64,000 bases of DNA, taken from positions 186,001-250,000 of the forward strand of contig JAGYIL010000003.1 in assembly GCA_018402545.1 (NCBI GenBank), written 5' to 3'. Below the pieces are notes generated by a model. The model did no database searches. It saw only the letters and a list, made by a program, of their open reading frames with translations, and was not told the DNA's origin. Both the position numbers and the translations under genes were made by a program. The DNA is from Saccharospirillum sp. Its GTDB lineage: Bacteria > Pseudomonadota > Gammaproteobacteria > Pseudomonadales > Natronospirillaceae. Below are positions 10,005 through 19,960 of this stretch, piece after piece. Numbering within the stretch: the stretch's first letter is position 1; each line of letters opens with the position of its first letter.

Positions 10005-11006
10005 TCAACCCGGTAGATCCGTCTCTTGCCAGTTATTCTGTCTGCGCGGCAACACCACCAGCACTTCAGTTCCTTTTTCACCATCCAGCACATCGAGATT
10101 ACCACCCAGCATTTGTGCCAGCCGGCGCGCCACAACCAGCGACAAGCCAGGCCCTACGTCGCGCCCTTCATCAATGACGCTGGTGTAATGGGTGAGCACA
10201 TTGCTGAGCTGTTCCGCTTCAAGATGGCGGCCTTCAGCGTTGATCCGAATGCGCAGTGCCTCGCCGAGCTCTGCATCGATGTATCCGATCAGATGAACCT
10301 GAACCAGGCCCCCTTCGTTCATTCGCATCAGCGAATACACGACCCGGGTTAACAGTGAGTGCAGCCAGTTTACGTCAGACACCAGCGGTAACTGATCTTC
10401 CTGATGTTCAAATTTGACCCGGGTCTTGTAGTTTTTACCGTACCGTTGCCATTCTTCGCAAAACCCTTCCAGCACGGTGAGCAGATTAATGTTTTCGGCG
10501 CGTGGCAATTCGGATTTCAACTCCAGACGAGCCAGGACCTTCAAATCATCAGCATAGCGCTGCATCAGCTCAGATTTTTCGCGAATACGCTCCAGCGCAT
10601 CGGGCTGACTGGAGGTACACAACGACTGAACTTCGGCCATGGCGGTATTCAGTGCATTGGCCATATTCTTTAACGCCAGATCTTTCTCCTGCGCAGATGA
10701 CAGAACCAGACGCCTCAGTTCGGCGCTTTGCTTGCCCTCATATTCGAACCGCTCAATCCGCAGATGGCTTTCCTGCAGCGTCCGCTTGACCCGGCTAACC
10801 TCCCGAAAGGCGTCGTCAGCGTGATGCTGACTACGATTCAGTGCCAGCAGCGACACGCCCGCTGCCGCCAAGAGCAACCCCACAGGCACCGCCAACACCG
10901 GCAACTCCAGTACCGGCATCGCGAAATACACCAGAGCCGCCAAACTGCCCAGCCACAACACTCCGCTGATGACCCAGAGGGTCGCCACCTGTGACGTTTT
11001 ATTCAC
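10005..11006 (-). CDS. Membrane histidine-kinase-like protein, probably degenerate
   Basis: 333 aa from a GTG preceded by GGGAGAA; in-frame ATGs 18-24 bases upstream lack a site. Two transmembrane helices (about 5-55) lead to a coiled coil (65-110), a helical hairpin where the HisKA domain should be, and a C-terminal HATPase-like domain with GRDVGPGLSLVVARRLAQML as a G-box. Two things are missing: the helical segment KNMANALNTAMAEV has no phosphoacceptor His, and the N-box region (SLLTRVVYSLMRMN) lacks the usual Asn-x3-Asn. No response regulator is adjacent. It may be a pseudokinase or an ATP sensor. It is transcribed away from deoC. Confidence 0.65.
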   Translation of the reverse strand: MNKTSQVATLWVISGVLWLGSLAALVYFAMPVLELPVLAVPVGLLLAAAGVSLLALNRSQHHADDAFREVSRVKRTLQESHLRIERFEYEGKQSAELRRLVLSSAQEKDLALKNMANALNTAMAEVQSLCTSSQPDALERIREKSELMQRYADDLKVLARLELKSELPRAENINLLTVLEGFCEEWQRYGKNYKTRVKFEHQEDQLPLVSDVNWLHSLLTRVVYSLMRMNEGGLVQVHLIGYIDAELGEALRIRINAEGRHLEAEQLSNVLTHYTSVIDEGRDVGPGLSLVVARRLAQMLGGNLDVLDGEKGTEVLVVLPRRQNNWQETDLPG

Positions 11007-11204
11007 TGCGTTCTCCCAAACCATAACCATTCAAAATGCCATCCTCGTCTAACCTGTACGGGGACAACCATCAGTTGCACGCAGTTTGCCATTAAATTCC
11101 GGGTTTGGCAGGTTTCTTAATGGCTCACGGTTCGAAGGACTGGCCAAAAGCCTTGCCAATTGCCCGTATTCATTGCCTGATTATCAACCACCTTAACGTT
11201 GTTT

Positions 11205-11233
11205 TTGACGGTTATTGGGCATAAACTTATTAA
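11205..11233 (+). promoter_or_regulatory. Candidate sigma-70 promoter for deoCAB
   Basis: TTGACG (11205-11210) and TATTAA (11228-11233) are 17 bp apart, close to consensus. The expected start near 11240 leaves a leader of about 17 nt. CATTT and AAATG arms flank GGACAATA across the leader and start codon and could serve as an operator. No strong ribosome binding site precedes the deoC ATG. Confidence 0.5.
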
Positions 11234-11256
11234 AAACTGACCATTTGGACAATAAA

Positions 11257-12033
11257 ATGAATCCGCTACAGCGAGACGCCCAAACTGCGCTCGGGTTGAT
11301 GGACCTGACCAGCCTGAACGACGACGATACCGACATCCGCATCGAAGCCCTGTGCAAGCAAGCCAATACCCCCGCGGGTTCGCCTGCGGCGGTGTGTGTC
11401 TACCCGGCTTTTATTGCCACCGCGCGCAAGGCCCTGGCCGCTGAAGGGCTGAATAGCGTCCTGGTTGCCACCGTCACCAACTTTCCGGATGGCAGCGACG
11501 ACATTGAACGCGCCGTCGCAGAAACCCGCGCCGCCGTGGCAGCGGGAGCACACGAAGTCGATGTGGTACTGCCTTACCGCGCTCTAATGGCTGGCAACAG
11601 CGAGGTTGGTCACGACCTGGTCGCGGCCTGCAAGGCAGCTTGCGGCGCCAGTTCCCTGCTTAAAGTCATTATCGAGAGTGGCGAGCTGAAAGAACCGCAC
11701 CTCATTCGCCAGGCCAGTGACATCGCTATTGCGGCCGGCGCTGACTTTATTAAAACCAGCACCGGAAAAGTGGCCGTGAATGCAACTCTGGAAGCTGCCG
11801 AGATCATGCTTGAAGCGATCCGGGACAGCGGCCGCCAGGTCGGGTTCAAGGCCGCCGGCGGAATCAAAACCACTGAGGATGCACAGGCCTACCTGGCCCT
11901 GGCCGCACGCATCATGGGGCCGGGCTGGGTCAGCCCTGCCACCTTTCGCTTCGGAGCCAGCAGCCTGCTGAACAATCTGCTGGAAACACTCGGCCAGGCG
12001 GGTTCGGGTTCAGCCGAACCGGGTGGGTACTGA
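11257..12033 (+). CDS. deoC: Deoxyribose-phosphate aldolase
   Basis: Cleaves 2-deoxyribose 5-phosphate to glyceraldehyde 3-phosphate and acetaldehyde, the last step of deoxynucleoside breakdown. The 258 aa match E. coli DeoC (259). The Schiff-base lysine is in [10 protein letters not shown] and the second catalytic lysine is in [11 protein letters not shown] chose the ATG giving MNPLQRDAQ, which aligns with the family start; the TTG 14 codons upstream overlaps the candidate promoter. First gene of a deoC-deoA-deoB operon. Confidence 0.97.
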   Translation: MNPLQRDAQTALGLMDLTSLNDDDTDIRIEALCKQANTPAGSPAAVCVYPAFIATARKALAAEGLNSVLVATVTNFPDGSDDIERAVAETRAAVAAGAHEVDVVLPYRALMAGNSEVGHDLVAACKAACGASSLLKVIIESGELKEPHLIRQASDIAIAAGADFIKTSTGKVAVNATLEAAEIMLEAIRDSGRQVGFKAAGGIKTTEDAQAYLALAARIMGPGWVSPATFRFGASSLLNNLLETLGQAGSGSAEPGGY

Positions 12034-12034
12034 T

Positions 12035-13363
12035 ATGTATTTACCTCAGGAACTGATTCGCCGTAAACGCGATGGTGGCGCCCTCAATGACGATGAGATT
12101 CGCTGGTTCGTGCGCGGCATCAAGGATTCGAGCATCAGCGAAGGGCAAGTCAGTGCCTTTGCGATGGCAGTCTACTTTAATGGGCTGACGCTCGATGAAC
12201 GCGTCGCCCTGACCCTCGCCATGCGCGATTCGGGCGATGTAATGCACTGGCCAGACCTGAACGGCCCGGTGCTCGACAAACACAGCACCGGCGGTGTCGG
12301 GGATCTGGTCAGCCTGATGCTCGGCCCCATGGTCGCCGCCTGCGGTGGTTATGTGCCGATGATTTCGGGCCGGGGCCTCGGTCACACCGGCGGCACGCTC
12401 GACAAATTCGAATCCATACCCGGCTACAACACCTACCCCGACAACGCCCTCTTTGATCGCGCTGTTCGCGAAGCCGGTGTCGCCATTATCGGCCAAACCG
12501 GCAATTTGGCCCCGGCCGACAAGCGCTTCTATGGCATTCGGGACGTCACCGGCACGGTGGAAAGCATCGACCTGATCACCGCCTCCATCCTCTCCAAAAA
12601 ACTCGCCGAAGGGCTGGATGCGCTGGTGATGGACGTTAAAGTCGGCAGTGGCGCCTTTATGCCCACCCCGGAAAAGAGCCGTGCCCTGGCTGAAAGCATT
12701 GTGCGCGTAGCCAATGGCGCTGGCGTTAAAACGACGGCCTTGCTGACCGATATGAACCAGGTTCTGGCGCTGTCGGCCGGTAATGCGGTGGAAATGGCAG
12801 AGGCGGTGGCCTACCTTCGCGGTGACCATCGCGATCCGGTGGTTCACGAGGTCACTATGGCCCTGTGTGCAGAAATGCTGGTATCCGGCCAACTGGCTGA
12901 CAATACCGATGCCGCTCGCCGTCAGCTGCAATCAGTTCTGGATTCCGGTGCGGCGCTTGAAGCGTTTCAACGGATGGTAACGCTGCTGGGCGGCCCGTCC
13001 GACTTTACCGACCGACCCGATGACTTTTTACCCAAAGCCCCCATTATTCAACCAGTCATCGCCCCAAGGGATGGCATCGTACAACCCTTGCAGGTGCGCG
13101 ATATCGGCCTGGCTGTGGTCGCAATGGGTGGCGGCCGAACCCGCGCCGATCAGCAGATCGACGCCGCCGTCGGCCTGACCGACATTGTCCGGCCAGGCGT
13201 GGCGGTCCGCGCCGGTGATGTCCTGGCCATGGCTCACGTTCGCAACGAAGAGCAACTGGCCGACACCCGACAACGGTTAACTCAGGCCATACCCATAGCC
13301 GAACAAGCCGTAACGGCTCAACCGGTGGTACACGACCGTATAGGCCCGGAAGATTTGGATTAA
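12035..13363 (+). CDS. deoA: Thymidine phosphorylase
   Basis: Splits thymidine (and deoxyuridine) with phosphate to give the free base and 2-deoxyribose 1-phosphate. The 442 aa agree with E. coli DeoA (440). The glycine-rich phosphate motif [14 protein letters not shown] and the segment [17 protein letters not shown] mark the pyrimidine nucleoside phosphorylase family. The ATG lies one base after the deoC stop, indicating tight coupling. The hairpin GGTTCGG-GTTCAG-CCGAACC at 12001-12020, in the deoC end, overlaps the place where a ribosome binding site would be, so deoA translation may depend on ribosomes arriving from deoC. Confidence 0.97.
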   Translation: MYLPQELIRRKRDGGALNDDEIRWFVRGIKDSSISEGQVSAFAMAVYFNGLTLDERVALTLAMRDSGDVMHWPDLNGPVLDKHSTGGVGDLVSLMLGPMVAACGGYVPMISGRGLGHTGGTLDKFESIPGYNTYPDNALFDRAVREAGVAIIGQTGNLAPADKRFYGIRDVTGTVESIDLITASILSKKLAEGLDALVMDVKVGSGAFMPTPEKSRALAESIVRVANGAGVKTTALLTDMNQVLALSAGNAVEMAEAVAYLRGDHRDPVVHEVTMALCAEMLVSGQLADNTDAARRQLQSVLDSGAALEAFQRMVTLLGGPSDFTDRPDDFLPKAPIIQPVIAPRDGIVQPLQVRDIGLAVVAMGGGRTRADQQIDAAVGLTDIVRPGVAVRAGDVLAMAHVRNEEQLADTRQRLTQAIPIAEQAVTAQPVVHDRIGPEDLD

Positions 13364-13406
13364 CAGGGCCGGTTTCACGCAGAAACTGACCCGACATACC
13401 ATCACA

Positions 13407-13427
13407 GGGCTTTGTCGCACAAAGCCC
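13407..13427 (+). promoter_or_regulatory. Intercistronic hairpin before deoB
   Basis: GGGCTTTGT and ACAAAGCCC form a perfect 9-bp stem with a CGC loop, between the deoA stop and the deoB ribosome binding site (GGGAGGA). It could set the deoB-to-deoA expression ratio by mRNA processing or partial attenuation. There is no U-tract. Confidence 0.45.
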
Positions 13428-13438
13428 GGGAGGAAGAC

Positions 13439-14680
13439 ATGGGACGCGCAATCGTACTGGTACTGGATTCATTCGGCATTGGCGCCAGCGCCGACGCCGA
13501 CCGCTTCGGCGACACCGGCGCCAACACCCTGGGCCACATCGCCCAGTGGTGCGCCGAGGGCAAGGCTGACAAGGGCCGTTCCGGCAAGCTGACCCTGCCA
13601 AACCTGACTCGGCTGGGGCTCGTCAACGCCGCCACCGAGAGTAGCCAGGGCGCCGTGCCTGAAGGCATGACGCTGGCCACAGAAACCGTCGGCAGCTACG
13701 GCTACGCCCGGGAACTGTCGAGCGGTAAAGACACACCCAGCGGTCACTGGGAAATTGCCGGCGTGCCGGTACTCTATGACTGGGGTTATTTCAGCGAGCT
13801 GGAAAATTCTTTCCCGCAATCATTGCTGGATGCCCTGATTGAACGCTGCGACTTACCCGGCGTGCTGGGCAATTGCCATGCATCGGGCACGGAGATTCTG
13901 AAAAAACTGGGTGAAGAACACTGCAAGACTGGCAAGCCCATCGTTTACACCTCAGCCGACAGTGTGTTTCAGATTGCCTGCCATGAAGAAACATTTGGTC
14001 TTGAACGTTTATACGAGGTGTGTGAAGTCGCCCGCGAACTGGTCGATGAATACAACATCGGCCGAGTGATCGCACGCCCCTTCATCGGGGACAGCGCCGA
14101 GACCTTCCAGCGCACCGGTAACCGCCATGACCTGGCGGTCGAGCCACCGGCACCAACGGTGTTGAAAAAACTGGCGGAAGAAGGGGGCGAAGTGATTTCC
14201 ATCGGTAAGATCGCAGACATCTACGCCAATGTCGGCATCACTCAGAAGTTTAAGTCCACGGGTCTACCGGCCCTGGTCGATGAAACGCTGACGCAAATGA
14301 GCAAGGCCGGCGATCGCAGTCTGATTTTCACCAACCTGGTGGATTTCGATTCATCCTACGGCCACCGCCGGGATGTTGCCGGCTACGCCGCCGCCCTGGA
14401 ATACTTCGATTCGCGCCTGCCCGAGATTCTCGAGCAGATGCAGGACGATGACATCCTGATCATGACAGCCGATCACGGCTGCGACCCAACCTGGCCGGGC
14501 ACCGACCACACTCGCGAGCACATCCCGGTGCTGGTGTACGGAAAAACCCTGAAACCAGTCAATCTGGGCGAGCGGGAAACCTTTGCCGACATTGGCCAGA
14601 CGTTGGCGGAGTTTTTCAAGGTAGGACGGATGGACTATGGCACCAGTTTTCTGAAATCGTTGACTGGAGAAGCTGCCTGA
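13439..14680 (+). CDS. deoB: Phosphopentomutase
   Basis: Interconverts (deoxy)ribose 1-phosphate and 5-phosphate, linking DeoA to DeoC. The 413 aa compare with 407 in E. coli. It belongs to the alkaline-phosphatase superfamily of metalloenzymes: [17 protein letters not shown] carries the first metal-binding Asp, [11 protein letters not shown] the nucleophile-Thr region, and [19 protein letters not shown] the C-terminal metal ligands. The start follows GGGAGGA at good spacing. Last gene of the operon; a repeat element lies between it and the convergent rlmB. Confidence 0.97.
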   Translation: MGRAIVLVLDSFGIGASADADRFGDTGANTLGHIAQWCAEGKADKGRSGKLTLPNLTRLGLVNAATESSQGAVPEGMTLATETVGSYGYARELSSGKDTPSGHWEIAGVPVLYDWGYFSELENSFPQSLLDALIERCDLPGVLGNCHASGTEILKKLGEEHCKTGKPIVYTSADSVFQIACHEETFGLERLYEVCEVARELVDEYNIGRVIARPFIGDSAETFQRTGNRHDLAVEPPAPTVLKKLAEEGGEVISIGKIADIYANVGITQKFKSTGLPALVDETLTQMSKAGDRSLIFTNLVDFDSSYGHRRDVAGYAAALEYFDSRLPEILEQMQDDDILIMTADHGCDPTWPGTDHTREHIPVLVYGKTLKPVNLGERETFADIGQTLAEFFKVGRMDYGTSFLKSLTGEAA

Positions 14681-14739
14681 CGGCGGCCGACTTTATTACT
14701 CAGGCTCCGGAGTTTGGCTAACTTCGGAGGCTTTGGCCC

Positions 14740-14852
14740 GCACCGGGAGCCGGGTATACCCCTGTGGGGTCGGCGTAGATCCGTCCATGGAGCCTAGACC
14801 GCAGCATCCCTGCTGCGGACCACCCCACAGGGGTACACCCGGCACCCGCTGC
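14740..14852. repeat. Intergenic inverted-repeat element 3 (reverse core)
   Basis: The arms 14740-14769 and 14823-14852 pair at 27 of 30 positions. The core, in reverse orientation relative to elements 2, 6 and 8, holds GTCGGCGTAGATCCGTCCAT and the hairpin CCGCAGCATCCCTGCTGCGG. A further weak outer match (GGAGTTTGGC with its counterpart near 14870) suggests the full unit is longer. It separates convergent deoB and rlmB. Confidence 0.85.
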
Positions 14853-14883
14853 TGGTCTCCTGAGCGAACTCCTGAACTTACTT

Positions 14884-15645
14884 TCAGCCCAATCTCTGTC
14901 GAACAGCTTCAAACAGACAAACGCCAGCGGCGACACTGACGTTCAGGCTACTCACCTGGCCAGCCATAGGAAGCTTGAACAGCCCATCGCAAGTATCGCG
15001 TGTCAAACGTCGCAGGCCTGCGCCTTCAGCCCCCATCACTATGGCCACTGATCCGGTCAGATCTGTCTGATAAATCGACGCTTCAGCTTCTCCCGCCGTG
15101 CCATAAATCCAGACTCCCTGCTGTTTCAAAGCTTCCAGCGTGCGGGCAAGGTTGGTCACCACGACGAACGGCACGGTATCCGCTGCACCGCTGGCAATCT
15201 TGACTGCGGTTGGCGTCAGGCTGGCCGACTTATCTTTCGGGACGATGATGGCATCGGCTCCGGCGGCATCGCAGCTGCGCAGGCAGGCGCCGATGTTGTG
15301 CGGGTCGGTCACGCCGTCGAGCACCAGCAATAAAGCCGGGCGATCCAGACCCGCTACCAGTGATTCCAGATCGCCCTCATCCAGCACCGGCGCAGCCAGT
15401 GTTTGCACCAGTACGCCCTGATGGCGAGCATCCTGCATCTCATTACGGTTTAGCAGGCGGTCGAATTCCTCTCTGGCCAGCCAGCGAAAGCGAGCGCCCT
15501 GGCCCTTGGCCAGATCCAGCAGGCGTTGAATACGCTGGTCTTGCCGGCCTTTCAGAAACACGATTTCCCGCACCCTGTCCGGGTGTTGCTCAAGGGCACT
15601 CTGGCAGGCATGAATGCCGTAGACCCAGGACGTTGCGTCACTCAT
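14884..15645 (-). CDS. rlmB: 23S rRNA (guanosine-2'-O)-methyltransferase
   Basis: SpoU/TrmH-family enzyme that methylates G2251 of 23S rRNA with S-adenosylmethionine. The 253 aa suit the family (E. coli 243). The N-terminal L30e-like substrate-binding domain (WVYGIHACQSALE) is followed by the knotted SPOUT domain with LDGVTDPHNIGACLRSCDAA (motif 1), VMGAEGAGLRRL (motif 2) and LPMAGQVSSLNVSVAAGV (motif 3). It lies directly downstream of rnr, as in many gammaproteobacteria, separated by a hairpin. Confidence 0.96.
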   Translation of the reverse strand: MSDATSWVYGIHACQSALEQHPDRVREIVFLKGRQDQRIQRLLDLAKGQGARFRWLAREEFDRLLNRNEMQDARHQGVLVQTLAAPVLDEGDLESLVAGLDRPALLLVLDGVTDPHNIGACLRSCDAAGADAIIVPKDKSASLTPTAVKIASGAADTVPFVVVTNLARTLEALKQQGVWIYGTAGEAEASIYQTDLTGSVAIVMGAEGAGLRRLTRDTCDGLFKLPMAGQVSSLNVSVAAGVCLFEAVRQRLG

Positions 15646-15698
15646 GGTTATTCTTCCCGAAACGTAAGGAGACTTCTATTCAATAATAGCCAGAAACA

Positions 15699-15727
15699 GG
15701 AAAGCCCGGCGAATCGCCAGGCTTTCC
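15699..15727 (-). terminator. Hairpin between rnr and rlmB
   Basis: Read on the minus strand, GGAAAGCCTGGCG and CGCCGGGCTTTCC form a 13-bp stem with one G-U pair and a 3-nt loop, followed by TGTTTCT. It looks like a moderate Rho-independent terminator or attenuator just after rnr, which would lower rlmB transcription from the rnr promoter. Confidence 0.6.
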
Positions 15728-15743
15728 AGACCAAACAGCCGTA

Positions 15744-18149
15744 TTACTCTTTGCTTTTACGACGACGCGGACGCGACTTGCGTTTGCCGCCCGACTTGGC
15801 CGACTTCTTACCTTTTTTGGCGTCGTCACCGGCACCGGTTTTCTGATCCGGCCGCGCTTTGGCTTTCGAGCCTTTGGCAGCGCCAGGACGGGACGGTTTC
15901 TGGACCCAGTCGCCTGACAATTCAAAGTCGATCTTGCGGTCATCCAGATCAACGCGCATGACTTTAACCTGCAGCCGATCGCCCAGACCGTAACTGACCC
16001 GGGTGCGTTCGCCGACCAGGCAATGCGCCACTTCGTTGAACTGATAATAGTCGCTGGCCAGTGAGCTGATGTGCACCAGACCATCGACATAGACTTCATC
16101 GAGCTGAACAAACAAGCCAAAGTTGGTGACGGACGATACCGTTCCCATGAACTCGTCGCCCACGTGGTCTTTCATGTATTCGCACTTGAGCCAGGCCACC
16201 ACATCCCAGGTTGCCTCGTCGGCACGGCGCTCGGTCAGTGAACAGTGTTCACCCAACTCGACCATGGCCTGCAAGTCATAGGGATAGATGTCCTTCGGGT
16301 TCAACTTCGACGCGCCCCGAACCCGACGTACCAGCGAGGTGCGCTTGCCGGAACGAATCACACTGCGGATCGCGCGGTGAGTCAACAAATCCGGATAACG
16401 GCGAATCGGTGACGTAAAATGGGTATAGGCATCGAACGCCAGGCCGAAGTGGCCCAGGTTGTCCGGCTGATACACCGCCTGATTCATCGACCGCAACAGC
16501 ATGGTCTGAATGAGCTGGAAATCTTCCCGGCCTTTCAGCTGGTTCAACAGGGTCTGGTAATCTTTGGCATGGGGTTTCTCCCCGCCTTTCAGATCCAACC
16601 CCAATTGACCCAGATACTTGCGCAGGTTTTCCAGCCGCTCCGGCGAGGGTGTGTCGTGCACCCGGTACAGCGCGGGAATCTCGAGTTCCTGCATGAAATT
16701 CGCCGCACAAACGTTGGCGATCAGCATGCACTCTTCGATCAGCCGGTGTGCATCGTTACGCTCACTCGGCACAATACGCTCGATCTTGCGATCGGCATCG
16801 AACACAATTTTGGTTTCAATCGTTTCGAAATCGATCGCACCGCGCTTGCGGCGCTGGAAGCGGAAAATCTTGTAGAGCTCGCGCAGTGTGGTGAGGTTTT
16901 TCAACACCGCCTCACCGTATTCCTGCTGCATGGTTTCACGCGCCTCGGCGGCGGTCTCCGGTTCCAGCAATGGCGCCACCTTGTTGTAGGTCAGGCGAGC
17001 ATGGGAATTGATGAGACCTTCCATGAAGCGGTAGCTGTCGATGTTGCCGGTGGCCGACACGGTGATTTCACAGACCAGCGTCAGGCGATCAACATTGGGG
17101 TTCAGTGAGCACAAGCCGTTCGACAGAATCTCAGGCAGCATCGGAATCACCCGCTCGGGGAAGTACACCGAAGTGGAGCGCTTGCGGGCTTCGTTATCCA
17201 GGGGCGAGTTGACGGCAACGTAGTTGGAGACGTCGGCAATGGCAACGAACAAGCGCCAGCCACCACCGCGAACCGATTCGGCGAGTACAGCGTCGTCGAA
17301 ATCCCGGGCGGTCTCGTCATCGATGGTGACGAATGCCTTGTCGCGCAGATCGATGCGATTGGCCTTGTGCGCTTCGTCAACCTGGTCGCTCATGCCCTCG
17401 ATGTGTTCGAGCACCTCGCGCGGCCATTCGTGTGGAATGTCATGGGTACGCAGGGCAATATCGATTTCCATGCCTGGGGCCATGTGCTCACCCAGTACCT
17501 GCGAAACACGCCCGACTGGCTGACGCCGGAACTGCGGCTGTTCGAGCACGTCGACCACGACAATGTCGCCGGGCTGGGCATTACCTTCATTACCGGCGGG
17601 AATCAGCACATCAATACTGACGCGGCGGTTCTCCGGCTCGACCCGGCCAATACCGCCGTCGTTGAAATACCGGCCCACGATTTCCCGGGTATTGTGCTCA
17701 AGCACTTCGGTGATAATGGCCTCAACACGACCACGGTGGTCGGTACCGCCCTTGCGAACGAGCACCACATCGCCATCGAAGCAGCAGCGCATCTGGCGGT
17801 GATTCAGTACGTAGTCTTTGCCGCCCTGATCGTGGATCAGGAAGCCAAAACCATCGGGGTGACCCTGGACGCGCCCTTTTACCAGATCCATCTTGTCGAT
17901 CAGGCCAAAGGCACCTTTGCGCGAGCACAGCAACTGGCCATCGCGGACCATGGCAATCAGACGGCGACGCAGTGCTTCAATATCGCGTTCGTCGTCGGCC
18001 AGTCCCAGCTCTTCGCACAGTTCGGGGTGTGTTGCGGGGCCCTGGCGATTTTCCAGGTGCTCCAGAATAAATTCCCGACTGGGAATGGGGTTTTCGTATT
18101 TCTCAGCTTCCCGTTCAAGATTCGGGTCAGCGGGTTTCCGTCGGCTGAT
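15744..18149 (-). CDS. rnr: Ribonuclease R, start probably ATC
   Basis: Processive 3'-5' exoribonuclease that degrades structured RNA. Order: N-terminal helix-turn-helix, cold-shock domains (GHPDGFGFLIHDQ), RNB catalytic domain with DDETARDFDDAV metal-binding aspartates, S1 domain (MGTVSSVTNFGLFVQLDEV) and a basic tail (SGGKRKSRPRRRKSKE). The first in-frame ATG (17951) would remove about 66 conserved residues. Homology to RNase R is clear upstream (EREAEKYENPIPSREFILEH), yet that stretch has no ATG, GTG or TTG. ATC at 18149-18147 gives ISRRKPADPNLEREAEKYEN and has AAGGA nine bases upstream, so I place the start there (801 aa; E. coli 813). The alternatives are a sequencing error or a frameshift from the ATG at 18211. 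Confidence 0.9.
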   Translation of the reverse strand: MSRRKPADPNLEREAEKYENPIPSREFILEHLENRQGPATHPELCEELGLADDERDIEALRRRLIAMVRDGQLLCSRKGAFGLIDKMDLVKGRVQGHPDGFGFLIHDQGGKDYVLNHRQMRCCFDGDVVLVRKGGTDHRGRVEAIITEVLEHNTREIVGRYFNDGGIGRVEPENRRVSIDVLIPAGNEGNAQPGDIVVVDVLEQPQFRRQPVGRVSQVLGEHMAPGMEIDIALRTHDIPHEWPREVLEHIEGMSDQVDEAHKANRIDLRDKAFVTIDDETARDFDDAVLAESVRGGGWRLFVAIADVSNYVAVNSPLDNEARKRSTSVYFPERVIPMLPEILSNGLCSLNPNVDRLTLVCEITVSATGNIDSYRFMEGLINSHARLTYNKVAPLLEPETAAEARETMQQEYGEAVLKNLTTLRELYKIFRFQRRKRGAIDFETIETKIVFDADRKIERIVPSERNDAHRLIEECMLIANVCAANFMQELEIPALYRVHDTPSPERLENLRKYLGQLGLDLKGGEKPHAKDYQTLLNQLKGREDFQLIQTMLLRSMNQAVYQPDNLGHFGLAFDAYTHFTSPIRRYPDLLTHRAIRSVIRSGKRTSLVRRVRGASKLNPKDIYPYDLQAMVELGEHCSLTERRADEATWDVVAWLKCEYMKDHVGDEFMGTVSSVTNFGLFVQLDEVYVDGLVHISSLASDYYQFNEVAHCLVGERTRVSYGLGDRLQVKVMRVDLDDRKIDFELSGDWVQKPSRPGAAKGSKAKARPDQKTGAGDDAKKGKKSAKSGGKRKSRPRRRKSKE

Positions 18150-18211
18150 AGGTCGTAATCCTTGTTGATTGAAATTTGATCATTTGATGATTGTGTCAAC
18201 CTCGGATTCAT

Positions 18212-18374
18212 AGAGCCTTTTGAAGGGCCGTTGGCTAGGGTTGACTAATGCGCACACAGTATAACGCATTGTTGGGTATCTGAATAAGGTTGTCTGCAGA
18301 CGGCTGTAACGGCATGGCTACGGGCAAAAAAGAGAGGTTGGGTTTGGCTCTGTAGCTGTCGTCCGCTGCGGCTA
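18212..18374. other. Intergenic region between rnr and repeat element 4
   Basis: No gene seen. A TTGACA on the minus strand (18194-18199) lies close to the proposed rnr start, but its -10 partner is poor. The rest has no recognisable signal. Confidence 0.3.
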
Positions 18375-18573
18375 GCGACGGGTGGCACGGTTGCTCATGT
18401 GGGGGTATCTGAGGCATGGACTAAAACGCCAGGAGCGTTTTAGCAAGAGCGCAGCGAGCCCGAAGGGTGAATCCCATGGATGGGATTCATATCCCGAAGT
18501 TAAGCCTACAGGGCGGTCCGACGTCTCGGTGTATTCACGGCGCCCCCACAGGAGCAACCGTGACACCCGTCGC
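18375..18573. repeat. Intergenic inverted-repeat element 4 with an enlarged core
   Basis: The arms 18375-18404 and 18544-18573 pair at 28 of 30 positions. The core (about 139 bp) is more than twice the usual 51-54 bp. It begins TATCTGAGGCATGGA and ends GTATTCACGGCG like element 7. Extra sequence between them contains two perfect 9-bp hairpins: CTAAAACGC with GCGTTTTAG, and GAATCCCAT with ATGGGATTC. The extra piece looks like a second small repeat inserted into the first. It lies between purA and rnr, both on the minus strand. Confidence 0.85.
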
Positions 18574-18615
18574 GGGCTCAAGGCGATAATGCCAACTTGA
18601 ACTCCGAGACGAGAA

Positions 18616-19947
<1,332 letters not shown>

Positions 19948-19960
19948 TCAGTTGGCTGAC

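Noticed and set aside
16419-17108. A 229-codon open frame on the plus strand inside rnr
   Set aside because: It lies antisense to a clearly conserved RNase R gene, and its translation is low-complexity and matches no family. It is a product of the G+C-rich codon pattern.
17957-18211. A separate small gene starting at the ATG at 18211
   Set aside because: Its translation beyond about 25 codons is the out-of-frame reading of the conserved rnr N-terminus, so it is at most part of a frameshift explanation for rnr.
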